A stretch of DNA of 64,000 nt from Trichodelitschia bisporula. Its lineage: Eukaryota; Ascomycota; Dothideomycetes; Phaeotrichales; Phaeotrichaceae. Within the stretch, counting starts at the first letter, position 1. Every line of letters begins with the position of its first letter. The notes beneath the pieces were generated by a model. The model was given only the letters and a program-made list of their open reading frames with translations, was not told where the DNA came from and did not search any database. The stretch is taken from the NCBI GenBank assembly GCA_010356995.1, contig ML996689.1, positions 957,228-1,021,227 of the forward strand, given 5' to 3'. The translations under genes were made by a program, and so were the position numbers. This document shows, in pieces, positions 44,561 to 56,591 of the stretch.

Positions 44561-45657
44561 TCACCACATCGGGAATTGACGTTGCTGAACGATCGGCCGG
44601 TCTGGCAGGGGAAGCCATAACTTCTTAGTTTCGCGCTTCTTCTGTTTCTCTTCCGAAAGCCGGATCCGCGTGGCTTCTTCTTTCAGAACGACCGAAATGC
44701 CTGTAGGACATATTAGTTTTATATCCAGGAGAAACGCGTGCTATCCAGGGGGCCACGTACTGGTGTAAGGGAGATGAAGAATGTTCGCGCGACCGCGGGC
44801 GCGATACTCCATAGCCTTGCCGTACATCCCTCGTCCCACCCACGCTTGATCAACGTAAATGCTGGTTCGGTCTGTCACGACCTTCCTCTTGCCGTCCTTC
44901 AATTCTATCTCCATCGGCTCACCCGCCGTATTCTCCACTTTGCCCAGGCCCATGCCGCGCTTGACGACCGCTTCGTCTCTGGCATATTGGAGATGCTGCA
45001 AGACGGACTTCGCAGCCTTTTTCTTGCTGAATTGCATCTGCAAAATAGCCTCTTCGATGGGCTTGCCCGCGATTTGATTTGCCAATTTGGTGAGCTTTTT
45101 AACTGATGTCTTGATCATCGGGCTTTTGCTAAGATTCTCGCGTTCGGTTCGCTTTATTTGCTGAGCCTTAGTCAAGCGCCCACGCTTCCGGACCTCTCTG
45201 ATGACCATCTTGCGCTCGAAGCGTTCCCGGCTTCGCGGATCCGGATCCAAGACGTTTGCCATGTCATTGGGATTGCGTACAGAGGGGGCTTCATTGGTGG
45301 CTGGAGAAGGCTCTGCTTCTTCAAAAATGGAGTTCGGAGCCACGCCTCCCGTTTGAATGTCAGGACGGACAGTGAGCTTCGGCTTCGTCTTCAAGTATTT
45401 CTCCAGTAAGGGATTGGAAGGAGTGGCATTCTCCGTTGGCGTAGGGGGATCGTCATGTCTTGAACGGAAGAGCTTGCTGATGAATGTGCGCGATGTGATG
45501 AGGGGACCGTGGACGACGGGTCGACGCGGTTGAGGAGAGACGAGCCATTTGGCTGCGCGACCTGAGAAATGGGTGTTTAGCAGGGTGTGTGAGAGAATAG
45601 CATTGGGAAAGCCGTACCTGGCACTGCCAGTCGCTTTCTGAGGACTGAAAGACTCAT
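44561..45657 (-). CDS. MRPL22: Mitochondrial large-subunit ribosomal protein uL22m (MRPL22)
   Basis: Three exons (45657-45618, 45561-44761, 44700-44561) give 326 residues. The N terminus (MSLSVLRKRLAVPGR) fits a mitochondrial presequence, and residues about 15-150 are a variable extension. The uL22 fold follows: KLTKLANQIAGKPIEEAI, SKKKAAKSVLQHLQYARDEA and the hairpin around YVDQAWVGRGMYGKAMEYRA, which lines the exit tunnel in uL22 proteins. The third exon supplies ISVVLKEEATRIR, the last strand of the fold. The N-terminal intron is supported because the unspliced frame would replace the presequence. uL22m is part of the mitochondrial 54S subunit. Confidence 0.92.
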
Positions 45658-46950
45658 CTCTCAGCAAGCGGCATTATTCCTTTGCGGCGCGCATTGGGCG
45701 ACTACGGAAGTGAGGTGCGAGAGAAAATCCCGATGTCACGTGGGTGCAAATCGCTGGTCAATTAGCTGACTTAAGCGCTACCTGAAGAAAGTTGTGGCTG
45801 CCGTGCCTGGGCGTATTTGCGGAAGGAGGCGGCCACGACCTTTTCGGGTGGCGCCTTGGCCCCGGTCTTTTGGCTCTTCCTCACTCACCAGCCCTGGCTC
45901 GTGAAGAAAGATAAGCCAACATCGCAGCGCAGGACATGAGCCAGTCTCCGGTTTAGCGACTATGGCTGACTATCGGTTGGCCATTGAAACTGTCACGGAC
46001 TGTTTATGCTTTGATGATGCCGATCTCACTTCTACAGTAGCGCTTCACCTGTTGGAGTTTACTGCACAGCATGTTTGGAACCTCCCTTGCTCACCAAGCC
46101 AAGATGGGCAAAGATGTCCAGTCGGAAATAGTTTGTGTTAAGAGTAAAACGCGCTGGCGGTTGCGAAAGGGTATGAACGATGCGTTCTCGGTCCGTTAGT
46201 TGAGATGACCACGGAGCAGAGGGGGGAGGTGACTAGAACGTCTTCTCTTGATTAAAAAGATCTTCGACCACATACTACTGCGTACGTACTATTACGGTGG
46301 GGCGAGCGAGCCAGAAGCGCGCACACGTCCATCGGTAACATATCTACGACAGGAAGTCTTCTTGACCTGTGGCTTAATTGGATAGCGATGTTATAGCGAC
46401 GTTCTCTGCCGTGTCTGTCTCCGATGTCTACCTCCGTACGAGGTACGATGTCACCGCTGTCTCCGCCTTCACTGCATGAAGTTACGAGGGGCCCCTGGTC
46501 TTCCTCCGGTGTTGCGCCACGGGGTGGAATACTACGTAAGCAGGGCGGCCTCACAAGCCGGTCACCCCCCATGAAAATAAACCTGCCAAGCTATCCCCTC
46601 CCCCCCCCCCCCCCCTCCCTCCACTCCACTCCACTCCACTCCACTCCACTCCACTCCATCTCCCTCACGCCCGCCGCGCCGCCCTCCGCTCTGGCCTTTG
46701 ACTGCCAACTACGCGAAAGCATCTACGTCGCTGTACATGACTACACTCTCGTCAACTCTTCGTTACTCCCTCAACCTGTCCTCTCCCACATCCTACGCTA
46801 GACATTGCCGAATTCCCTTCCTCCGCTGGATGTCGCAGCGCGTCGCATAGCCAGCAAACCCGTTGTGGAATACGGCCATGCCCAGAGCATAAACACTCTC
46901 GGCAGCCTGTGTCCTCGATCTTTTCATCCTCCACCGCTAAGCCTTTTGTC
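45658..46950. other. Divergent promoter region MRPL22 / PRP24
   Basis: About 1.3 kb without a supported gene. It contains a 15-bp C run (about 46600-46614) directly followed by a CTCCA pentamer array, which may lie in the PRP24 leader. Confidence 0.5.
46620..46659 (+). repeat. (CTCCA)n pentanucleotide microsatellite beside a poly-C run
   Basis: Seven to eight perfect CTCCA units follow a C homopolymer. The array lies about 300 bp upstream of the PRP24 start. Confidence 0.92.
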
Positions 46951-49900
46951 ATGGATATTAACTCGCTTCTATCACCACAGGATCCGTCTCCTGCCGATGC
47001 CTCCCCGCGCTCATCGCCGAACAGGTCGCAGTGGAGGCCTCCCGTCCAACAGCGGAGGTCTTCGGGTTTGAGCCAGCAGCTCTCCCACTCTCCACGGGTG
47101 CAAGAGCAGCGTCTTCCATCAATAGCTGCGCGGAATGCAGCAGCTGCATACCATTATCCACAGCCGCATGGCGCCGCCATCCTAGACACCGCCGGGTCGC
47201 CGTATCAACAACAGCAGGCCACCGCGGGATATGCCTCTACATCGGCGCTTTCCCACCCCGCAGACGGCCACACGCCCGCACAATCACCAACGCGGAGACA
47301 AGGCTCTACTCCTGGCATGGACGCACTTGCAGGTGAGCATTAAAACGTCGTGCCTCTCGAGGGCGCAAGTTCTTGCGCACGGAATACTTCGTATTGGAGC
47401 AGAGAATGATTTTTTTTTTGCTAACTTTGCTTGTAGATATCGCATCGATGCAACACCGGCAAAGCGTTTCCCGCCAAAGCTCGAGCGGTTCTCACGAGAG
47501 GTCGACGGTTGGGTACATGCGCCCCCTGCCTCATTCACCTCCCCACAGCATCCGCAAGTGCTAACCAACTTCCAGTTACGCCGTCCATCCACAAGCGTCC
47601 TCTGTATCTGCGCACTCTCCCGCCGAGATGAGTATGTCTGATACAACCCCCCAAACGCCGCGCATATACATCGCATCCGCCCTGTCCGATTCCGAATGCC
47701 AAACTGTTACCGAACTCGCTAAGCATTTGGCCGAGAACTCATTTGACTTTCAAGCCCACGTTCAATTCATCGGCCTGTTGCACAACGGGTTCGTCGAGCA
47801 TACTCGTACCGGAGGTGATCCTCATCGCTACGAGCTGCTCGTTGACCTGCGACAAGCCCGCCAGTCCATGGACGGATCCTTTCCGGTCGGGGAGAAAATG
47901 TGGGCGGACTGGCTTGAGGACGAAAAGCTTCTGGCAAGATCCATCGACGAGCGGACACACGTTATTGAGCTTTTCAAGCGCGCCGTCACCGATGAGCCCA
48001 GCAGTGCGAAACTCTGGCGGCTGTACGGTGATTACATGCACTACCTCTGGGCTACCACCTACGACATCAACGGAGGGGCATCCACCGCCAGCTGGACAGC
48101 CGATGATAAAGAGATTGGGAAAGAGCTGTTCAAGTGGGACCCCATGATGGACGTGTGGGAACTGGGCTGCGCCAGCACGCAGTGGCGTCTGAATGACAGC
48201 CACGTTGTATGGGACGGTTATATTCAAGTTCTAATGCAAAGTCAACGCTTGTGGCCAGCTCCTGAGAAGATCGCCAACATCAGGACCAAGTTTACGGAGA
48301 GGCTTCAACGGGCGCATGCAACGTGGGAGGAGACGTTCCAGATGTTCTCCACGTTCATATCTACGTACGATAATGCTGCATACGAGGACACCATGGTTGC
48401 CACGAGCCGACTCGGAATTCAGCCGAAAAAGGTATATTCTGTGAGAGAGCAGTTTGAACTCAATCTTCAGCGAGCCGCTCAAAGCGGTGATGAACAGGCC
48501 GAATGGGCAGCGTATTCCGATTATCTCAGCTGGGAAGTCCGGAAGCGGGGCGTGTTCAGCTTCAATCTCATCAACGGCTTGTACGAGCGAGCGACTATTC
48601 GATTCCCTTCGGTCGCTAGCTTGTGGATTGACTATGTGGAGTTTCTCATCGAGAATGACACTAAGGACATTCCAATCATCGCTGTACTGGAACGCGCTAC
48701 CAGGCATTGTCCCTGGTCTGGGGACCTTTGGGCGCACCGTCTTTTGGCTCTCGAAGCTGAAGGCAAGGAATTCGGAGAGATCGAGGACGTGAAGCATAAG
48801 GCCACTGCCACCGGCCTGCTCGATGTCGGCGGCATCGACGAGTTGCTGAAAGTCTATGTTGCCTGGTGTGGCTGTCTCAGGCGCCGAGCGTTTGAACCCA
48901 GCGCTTCGGAAGACGAACTCGACATTGCAGAGGTGGCCATTAGGTCTGCACTGGAACACGTGAAAAAGGCTCGAGAGAAGCTGCTGGGCAAGGATGCTCC
49001 ACCCGATCCCCAGTACCGTCTGGAGAAAATCCATATCAAATTCCTGACACAAAGAGGAGATATCACAGCGGCGCGAGATATATGGCGACAACTCATGCCA
49101 GCCCAAGGGAACAGCTACGACTTTTGGTACCGCTGCTACATTTGGGAAATGGTCATCTGGTCTAGGTTCGCCGTATGGAGCACTGGCGATCCCAACATGC
49201 CCCCGCGCACTCCACAAGAAGCCACTGCTGTTCTCCGACGTGCTTTGAAAAGGGTGGCTACTTTGGACTGGCCAGAGCCTCTCATTTCCATGTATCTCAG
49301 CCATTGCGAGCAGCACGAGTCTGTCATGACGCTTCGGACTGCCATTATTGAAGTACGCAAAGCGACAGCCACGCTTGCAAAGAGAAGAGAGGAGGAGAGC
49401 TTGGCAGCTTCACAGCTGGCGCATCAGGCTGCGGCGGTCGCAGGGCCATCCACTTCCGTCGAAACCCCTGGCAGCGGGAAGCGCAAACGGGACTTGGACG
49501 TATCTGCGGACGAAGTTACTGTGAAGAAGGCAAAATCTGCCGAACCGCCCCCTGAGCTACACTCGTCAAGCACACAACCCCTAAAGCGCGATCGCGAACA
49601 CACGATAGTTGTCGTCAAGAAACTCCCTCTGGACGCCACGACGACTCGGGTTCGCCAGTTTTTCCGAGATGTAAGGTGGCCACACGCATGCATTGTGGTC
49701 AGGAGCTAACACTTTGCAGTGCGGAACGATAAACAGTCTCAGGCTCCTCGTTGAAGGGAATCACCAGGTCGCCACCATCGAGTTCGAGACGCAAGAGGAT
49801 GCCTTGTTCGCACAGACGAAAGTTACCAAGCTATTTGACGGATATGAGCTCGAAATCGATATGGGTACTGGATCAACGGTATGGGTGACAAACTACCCAC

Positions 49901-51062
49901 CAACGGCCGATGAGGCCTACATGCGGGACCTTTTCAAGGATGTAAGCGACCCTGACTTCGAATGGAACTGGATCTGGGCTGACGTCAATCGCAGTGTGGT
50001 GAAATCGTAGAAGTCCGCTTCCCCTCATTGCAAGGCAACACAAACCGCAGGTTTTGCTATGTCCAGTTCGCGAACTCCGTTCAGGCGGTAAAGGCCACAC
50101 ACCTGGACGGTAAAAGGTTGGACAGTAAATACGTCCTCCATGCCAAGATTTCGGATCCAGCGAGGAGAGAGTCACGCCACGGTGCTATCTATGATGGACG
50201 CGAGGTGTACGCCAAAGACGTGGACTGGTCAGCTTCCGAGGCCGATGTTCAAAAGCACTTTGAGCAATGCGGTGCTATCGAGCGAATTCGCATACCGAGA
50301 AACCTTACCGGCAAAAGCAAAGGCATTGCTTTCGTCATTTTCGAGGACAAATCTAGTGCGGAGCTTGCAGTTCAGAAACTCAACCAAACAACCCTGAGGT
50401 CTCGCACCATTACTGTCGAACTTTCGCAGCCCAAGGCTCGCCGTACCGCAACTACAATAATCCGCCAGAATACGCACTCTCCATCTCCTGGGCCGTCCTC
50501 TCCCGGCATCAGTCCCTCCGTTGGCAACAGTGACACTGGTGCCCACACCAGTGAGGCTTCCAACCCCCGCAGCATCAAGGCTCGCACTATGGCACTCTTG
50601 GGCGTCCCGGACACTGTCACATCTGCCCGATTGGAGCAGTTACTGCAGATTGCTGGCCCGATCAAGAAATTGAGTTTACGTCCCGATCACGGTGGAGCCA
50701 TCGTCGAATTCATGGAAGAACGAAGTGTCGGCGTTGCAAGCTTGAGCCTGGAGGGTAAAGAGCTTGACGGCAAGCACGTCAGAACCGGGACTGTCGGAGA
50801 GTTGCTGAAGGAGAAACCAGTGGTGAAGAATACGAGACTTGGACAGGGCAAGAAGAGTGCGCGACCTGCTGCTGCTCTGGGGAGTGGAGTGATATCCAGA
50901 CCTGGTCAATCTTCACGTCGGGGTGGACGAGGGGGACTTGGGTTTAGGAAGAGTGAGGGATCGATTCGTGCAGAAGCCGGAAATACAGAGGCAAATACTA
51001 AGACTAATGCAGATTTTAGGAATCTGGTGCTGGGGGGGGAGCGGGGAAAGGAAGGATCATAG
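46951..51062 (+). CDS. PRP24: PRP24, U6 snRNP assembly factor with HAT repeats and RRMs
   Basis: Five exons (46951-47332, 47437-47512, 47576-49670, 49720-49941, 49995-51062) give 1280 residues. The N terminus MDINSLLSPQ and the GMDALADIASMQ segment are recalled from filamentous-fungal Prp24 orthologues. Residues about 200-780 are half-a-TPR (HAT) repeats, as in human SART3 and absent from yeast Prp24. RRM1 is at about 830-905, RRM2 at 916-1000, RRM3 at 1003-1078, and a fourth divergent RRM at about 1120-1190. The C-terminal ADFRNLVLGGER motif is the Lsm2-8-interacting tail. Prp24 anneals U6 to U4 snRNA in the nucleus. The second intron (donor GTACAT) is inferred from frame; it removes an in-frame TAA. 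Confidence 0.92.
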
Positions 51063-51436
51063 CCAAGCGGATCATGGGGACGGGATGGAAATTTGATACG
51101 GACCAAGGATATTGAATCCGGGGAGAGTCTACCGGGGTACCACTACGGGGTAGGATTGCAGCTTGTGTGGATATCAGTAGAACCAAAAGGGCGACGCCTA
51201 ATACCCTAGCCAAATCGGAACAGCAACTGCGGAAAGCCGCTGTCCAATGTATGAATCATTATACTATGCCCCTTATACCACGTGTGACAAGGCAAACGAC
51301 TCCAGTTTGTCGCATTCGATCATCTCGTCTGCCGATTCGCCATCCGCCTGCCAAACCACAATGCAATGTTCAACCCCCCTAAACTCCGCGGAGCCATGCA
51401 ACACATTCCGGCGCAACGCATCACCTTGTCATGCTT
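51063..51436. other. Convergent intergenic region PRP24 / UTP15
   Basis: Contains the 3' ends of two convergent genes; nothing else seen. Confidence 0.5.
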
Positions 51437-53074
51437 CTACTCCCCAGCCGTAGCCTGAAGTAAATCCAGCATTCCCACCGTACCCCAGCACATTTGCGCG
51501 ACCTCGACGCTTTTCCTCACCTCCGAATGCAAATCTCTGATAGCAGCATCAACTTCCGAGCTTTGACCGAGTTGGTCACCGTAAAGATTCAGTACCATCG
51601 TTGCAACGTCAGTGCTGAGCCGAACGTGTCTGGGATCTTGAATCTTCCGATTGAGCCATCTGAGCAAGGGCATCAACGCTGCGGAGTTGCGGTTCGAGAG
51701 GGCAGTCCGTAGAGCTGATCGGTGTATCAAGGCGGTCAGCAGAGTGAGGATGGCTGTGGAATCACGGGTGTCGAGAACAAGGTCGAGCGCAATCTCATAC
51801 TGGCCTCTCCTAAGCGCCGACTCCCATTTCGAGTGATGCCGGAGCTTCCCACGCTCGTTTCCGTTGATGACGATATCCGCACCCTCCCCCGTGTAGTCTT
51901 TGCCCCGAACTCTTTTCTCCCAGCCGCGGCCGCGCTTTTTGGCAGATTTCCGGTCATACTCGTCGATCTTGCCCGCAATTAGCGCGGCCATTTCCCGCTC
52001 CTTTTCGCGTCTGGCCACTTTGACTGCCCCACTCAGGCGCGTGCGGATGCTGAGCAGCCCACTTTGCATGCCGACACACAAGTGGCGGTCTTCTTTTGTC
52101 GATCCGACGGCGACAACATCCACCGCTAGGACAGGAGAGGGGTACTTCAGGCCAGCCACGACATTCCAGCTCGCTGTTTCGAAAACCTTCACATGGCCGT
52201 CCAAACCTCCAGTGAGCACCCGGGTGCCGTGACTCGCCAATGCCAGGCTAGTTATCGTTTTTTGGTGGTTGCGAAGAATGTGTAAGGGGCGAGCCCCCAC
52301 CAGGTCCAAAACCACGAGCTTCTCTCCGGCAGCAGCAGCCAAGGTGGTTCCGCCCGGCAAGGGGAGTACAGCCTCTAGCGGAGCGGACAGTTTGAACTGC
52401 ATGACAGTGGCATTGCTCTTGTCCGTGGTTCCCGTGGATCCGCCAATCCGCTGGTCCCACAACCTGACGGTCTGGTCGTAAGAGCCGCTCACCATCAGGT
52501 TGCCATCCCCGACGAAAGCGCCGCACCGCACGTAATCCTGGTGTCCCCATCCCTGCCAGACGCTCTTTTCCGCAGGCAAGTCCCATAGGCGCACTGTTCC
52601 GTCATCGCTGCAGCTCATAGCGCCCGTAAGGTCTCGGGGATGCCAGCGAGTAACCCATACTGGCTGCTTGTGCTCTTCCCATGTCTTCAGAATTGCTCGC
52701 GAGCTGGTGTCAAATGCTTGTATGATTCCGGAGTCGCTTCCGGCAAGACAAACGCGGCCATCCCGACGTACGCTGGCGGAGTGAAAAGGTGACGCGGTCC
52801 GGGTTATGGTTTTGGTCGCCTTGAGAGTTTGGGGAGAGAAAAGCTGGAGGCGGGGACCTGTCGTAACGGCAATATAAGCCGACGAAGGCGTCGTAGAGGT
52901 CGATGAGGTGTATGCGGAGGCGGAATTTGAGGTGATATGCGTGATGGGGGACGAGTTAGGCGTCGGTAGTAGGACTTGTGACGAGAATGATGCCCAGAAC
53001 TTCTGATCGGGAGTGAGTGTCGATGGACCACTGGGGAGCTTGACTGGCGGCAACGGCACGACTTCCGTAGCCAT
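51437..53074 (-). CDS. UTP15: UTP15, U3 snoRNP (small-subunit processome) WD40 protein
   Basis: A single exon codes 545 residues (yeast Utp15 513). WD40 repeats span about 60-360, with readable repeat ends such as CSDDGTVRLWDLP, VSGSYDQTVRLWDQR and LTGGLDGHVKVFE. The C-terminal UTP15 domain (about 410-545) begins KWESALRRGQYEIALDLVL. The conserved N terminus PVKLPSGPSTLTPDQKFW starts close to the chosen ATG; a longer frame to 53344 exists, but its extra residues do not look like the family. Utp15 belongs to the t-UTP/UTP-A complex, which binds nascent pre-rRNA in the nucleolus and links transcription to 18S processing. Confidence 0.95.
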   Translation of the reverse strand: MATEVVPLPPVKLPSGPSTLTPDQKFWASFSSQVLLPTPNSSPITHITSNSASAYTSSTSTTPSSAYIAVTTGPRLQLFSPQTLKATKTITRTASPFHSASVRRDGRVCLAGSDSGIIQAFDTSSRAILKTWEEHKQPVWVTRWHPRDLTGAMSCSDDGTVRLWDLPAEKSVWQGWGHQDYVRCGAFVGDGNLMVSGSYDQTVRLWDQRIGGSTGTTDKSNATVMQFKLSAPLEAVLPLPGGTTLAAAAGEKLVVLDLVGARPLHILRNHQKTITSLALASHGTRVLTGGLDGHVKVFETASWNVVAGLKYPSPVLAVDVVAVGSTKEDRHLCVGMQSGLLSIRTRLSGAVKVARREKEREMAALIAGKIDEYDRKSAKKRGRGWEKRVRGKDYTGEGADIVINGNERGKLRHHSKWESALRRGQYEIALDLVLDTRDSTAILTLLTALIHRSALRTALSNRNSAALMPLLRWLNRKIQDPRHVRLSTDVATMVLNLYGDQLGQSSEVDAAIRDLHSEVRKSVEVAQMCWGTVGMLDLLQATAGE

Positions 53075-53435
53075 GATTGCAATTCGAGCCGAATAACGGC
53101 GAACCTGGCTCTTTGCGGAAGTTCTCCGGCAACGTACAAGAGTAGCAAATTGTTTTGCGTGGTGAAAATGTAACTGTTGAAGGCGAAGGCCGCCGAATGG
53201 ATCAAGCGCAGTGTATGTTCGCGGGCTGGTGATGCATCTCTCTTTTTTTTCTGCCGTCCGATAGTGCACGGGCCCACCAATATGCTCCGCCAAGTCACTT
53301 CGATTCAGCCTTAAGAGGCTTACCTCAGCATATCTGGATCCCATCAGCTGGGAAGTATGTCACGGTCAAAGAACGATGATGGGTCGGGCGAAAACATGGG
53401 GATATAGCTACGACTAGAACTTTTCAGTTACGAAT
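53075..53435. other. Intergenic region upstream of UTP15
   Basis: Contains the UTP15 promoter and leader and the 3' end of the next minus-strand gene. No separate gene seen. Confidence 0.45.
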
Positions 53436-54221
53436 CTATTGTGAAGTAACCTCCGCAACGGAATCATCATGTACCGCCAGATTTGCAAGTGCTCTCTCCG
53501 TCCTACTTGTCTCATCATCCCGGGGACGCCCACCCCTTTGAATGATATCGTCCTGGCTCAGAGGCCTGTCTCCTTCGTTCAAGACGATGGCCTCTCGTCG
53601 ACGGCGCCTCAAAGCCTGTTCTTCGGGGCTCTCTTCGTGGGGTCGAGCTCGAGTGCGGTCTGGGGTGGTTGGCAAGAGGTCATCTATGAGTGACGGAATC
53701 CGAATCTTTCTCTTAGAGTAGCGTTGCAAGAGATGCAATGTTCGTCGCCCGCGTTCATTGATCCTAGCATCCGGTCCAATACAGTCGTCGCCAAATGCCT
53801 GGCGCGCTGAGGTGTCATGAAAGAATCGATTGCAAACTATTTGGATAGCGCTTGTATCTAGTCAGCTTCGTCTCGCACGTCAAGATCGTCTCCCTTACGC
53901 TCGTCGGATATCCGGGTTTGAGCTTTGTGCTAGAACTTTCAGAGTGTCTATCTGTATCGCTGCGAGGATCAGCCAGTAATCGGCTTGCTGACCTCGTCAG
54001 TACTTGCCATCCTCCGTCGCGCGTGATACATCTAGTCGACGAGGTTCTTCATGTATCTTGGTGAGTTGTAGCAATTCGAGAACCGCATTTGCTACCCCGC
54101 GAGTAGCGAGGAATGCTAGGGCTCCTGGCCATGGTTCAGCAGAGCCCGCGATATGGTCATCATCATCATCACCTAAACCCAGCCAAAGCCATCTGTCCTT
54201 CAGTTTCCACGCCATATTCAA
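53436..54221 (-). CDS. Conserved fungal helical (ARM-like) protein of unknown function
   Basis: Three exons are proposed (54221-54030, 53987-53899, 53850-53436), giving 231 residues. Removing a 42-nt intron with a clear TACTGAC branch site also removes an in-frame TGA and joins EEPRRLD to QADYWLILAAIQIDTLKVL. The next junction gives NPDIRRAAIQIVCNRFFHD. Residues about 25-150 are a run of amphipathic helices resembling armadillo/HEAT repeats. The C-terminal third is charged and disordered (RRRRREAIVLNEGDRPLS). I do not recognise a named family; the helical call is from the spacing of hydrophobic residues. A second ATG lies two codons downstream of the one used. Confidence 0.65.
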
Positions 54222-54605
54222 ACCGACAAGCCATACGTGACGACACAGGCTATGAAAGGACAGAAATGAGTAAAGTGTGTTATGGTTAAGTTACAGGGCA
54301 ACGAGATTCCGTCAAAGAACCCAAAAGCACACACCCTTGGCCAAGCCGGCGTTGGTCAGTCACCCACTTACGCCTGCCCACCCAGCATGTGAGGGGCATT
54401 CCATTGAGGAACATCCAGACACCGTAATAATAGCACCTTGATAGGCCCGGAGCAAAAATAAAGAAAAGTTTTGCGTGAGCGCTGAATTTCCTTGGTATCT
54501 ATACGCACCAACGCCAGTGAATGCTAACTATGCGGATTCACCCCGGAGCTTTGCCCATCAATAAACCTTACGCCTCCAGCCCATGCGACTGCCTTACTGC
54601 TAACA
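54222..54605. other. Intergenic region
   Basis: About 380 bp between two minus-strand genes; no open frame or repeat of note. Confidence 0.45.
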
Positions 54606-55810
54606 CTAACCCCTAGGGCTCTGCGTGCGCGGCACAACCGACTTTATAGCCCAATGGCAATTGACGTATTCGTCTGACACTGGATCATAAGCCGCAAAGA
54701 CATCAACAATGACCTTGGCTTTCGTCCCAACCACCTCAACCAGCCCCGTAATGACCACTGTCCCCCTCGGCGGATCCATCCTAGCGCGCCTCCGGTCATT
54801 AGATAGGGCCTTCACAAAGGTGCTGAGTACCGAACCGGTTCCACCTGGTTGCTGCGAGGGGAAGTCTGGAATTTTCGCTCCATCCGGCTTCGACTGCTGG
54901 GTGCCAGTGCGAGAATGCGCAGTATCAGCTGCAGGTGTAGTTACTCCGCCCTTTTCAGCCACTGGGGTTCCGCGTCGATGCGGGGCCGAAGCCGAAGCCG
55001 CGCCTCTCGTCATTGATGACTGCTGAGGCTCAACCGTCCGCGACGCGCCATCGTTGGTATCTGTTCCTGCCGTTTGCCTCACAGCAGATTCAAAGAAACT
55101 TTTCATCCTACTCGCTTGTAGGCTGAACTGATTCTTGGCTGTAGCCCAGGAGGCTGAAAGAGCGGCGGAAGGGATGAAGGACGACCGCATTCTACGGTAA
55201 TCTTCCTGACTGATAGTCTTTGTTCCGAAAAAAATTGCGTCGTCGGTAATTCCGATACTGCATGATAGGTTTAGAGCATGAGCTTAGTTGAGGACTGGGA
55301 GCCATTACCCATTCACCTCGTAGTCTCTAGGCGGGCCAGCGGGGAACCGCATGTCCAACCAAAATCGGCCGGCCCTTAGATTTACGGAACCGAAAATCTG
55401 ACGCGAATTGGGGTGTCGTGCGTACATATTCCGAGTGATAGCTGTAAGCCGTTCTGCCCGAGTGACAGGTTGTCAGCAAGCGCATAAAACTATGGGAAGT
55501 TGGGTGGAACCATACGTGCAACGTCTTTATGCTTCTCTCGATTTCTTGAGAACTTGATGAACTCCTGCCATTCCGGATCCGACCCCTTATAGAACGTCTT
55601 CTCCCGTAGTTTGGGCCACCCGAGGGGTATGAAAAGCACATCATCCGTATCTTCTTCCTCGGTCTCTTCTACGTCGACAAAGCCATCCTCGGTCAGAGTC
55701 TCTCGCTCTTCGAGGTCGGTCCCGAAGATTAACGGGAGTCCATAGCTGAAACCGATGTATGCAGGTACTCCGTACAATGAAGCGATCGCTACGCGCCTGT
55801 TGCGGGCCTT
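54606..55810 (-). CDS. Conserved fungal protein of unknown function (5' exon unresolved)
   Basis: Three exons are firm: 55810-55516, 55453-55309 and 55257-54606, about 363 residues. The first reads VAIASLYGVPAYIGFSYGLP and contains a hydrophobic stretch plus an acidic patch. The second carries QIFGSVNLRAGRFWLDMRFP. The third begins IGITDDAIFFGTKTI and ends with a beta-rich domain (GTVVITGLVEVVGTKAKVIVD). A low-complexity Ser/Thr/Gln linker separates them. Neighbouring intron phases agree. The start exon should lie in 55811-56181: an acceptor CTGACAG ends at 55811, and a GTGGGA donor near 55850 in the frame opening at 56030 would fit in phase, giving a 40-nt intron. I cannot choose the start with confidence and do not recognise the family. 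Confidence 0.6.
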
Positions 55811-56591
55811 CTGTCAGCTCGTGGAACTTCAGTGACGTATAGGTTCCCACCTCCATGTGAGAATAGCTGGCTTCTGGAAGCGAACGCGGTACAGCGTGAA
55901 CTGTGTGCCGCTGGGGGCATGACGGTGGATCGCTCGCAGTCGGGGTTGCAGAGTGCGCGGAGCAGTAAACCCGCGAAGAACGGACCGCTTGAACATGTGC
56001 ACAATCGCCGGACTCGAACGGAGAGGACACTGCGACGAACTTTGGTCGTCAGGAGAAGATGGAGGAGGTGGGTTGAACGTCTAGCATGACATGATAAGCG
56101 AAGTACTGACGGTATGAATAGAGCGCAATGTGTTGTCAAGGCTGAAAGTTTGTTCGGTGATGGTGGCGATGTGCGGCGCAATAATGTCGCGAGGCATCGA
56201 GCGGGCGTGGGGGGGGGGGGTAATTTGGTCAGGCATCAAACTTAGGCTTGGTTAGGCGTCACTCTACTCCTCCCGCAGCTTCCAAATCTCCTCCTCCTGA
56301 CGCAGAAACCTCGATTTGCTGCGCTCGAACTCTCCCTCGCAAGTATATGGAAAACTCCCTTCTGCACATCCGTACATCCATTCATAGTACGGATTCACTA
56401 TCTCACGGCACTTTGGATCGGCCGCAACGCCACGACGCATCTCCTCGACGACGCTTACTTCATTGAGCTACCAGCAGCCCTTCCCGCTGATCGGAAGAGC
56501 GTTTTTGCGGCGACGATAACGGACTCCCTTCGCGCCCGCTTTCTCCGTCCCTCCAAGTCCACTTTCCGCAAACACAACAGCTCTTCTCCCC
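55811..56591. other. Region with probable 5' exon of the minus-strand gene and divergent promoter
   Basis: The first 370 bases are open in two minus-strand frames, one of which must hold the missing start of the gene ending at 54606. The remainder is the promoter and leader of the + strand gene at 56592. A G homopolymer lies at about 56209-56220. Confidence 0.45.
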
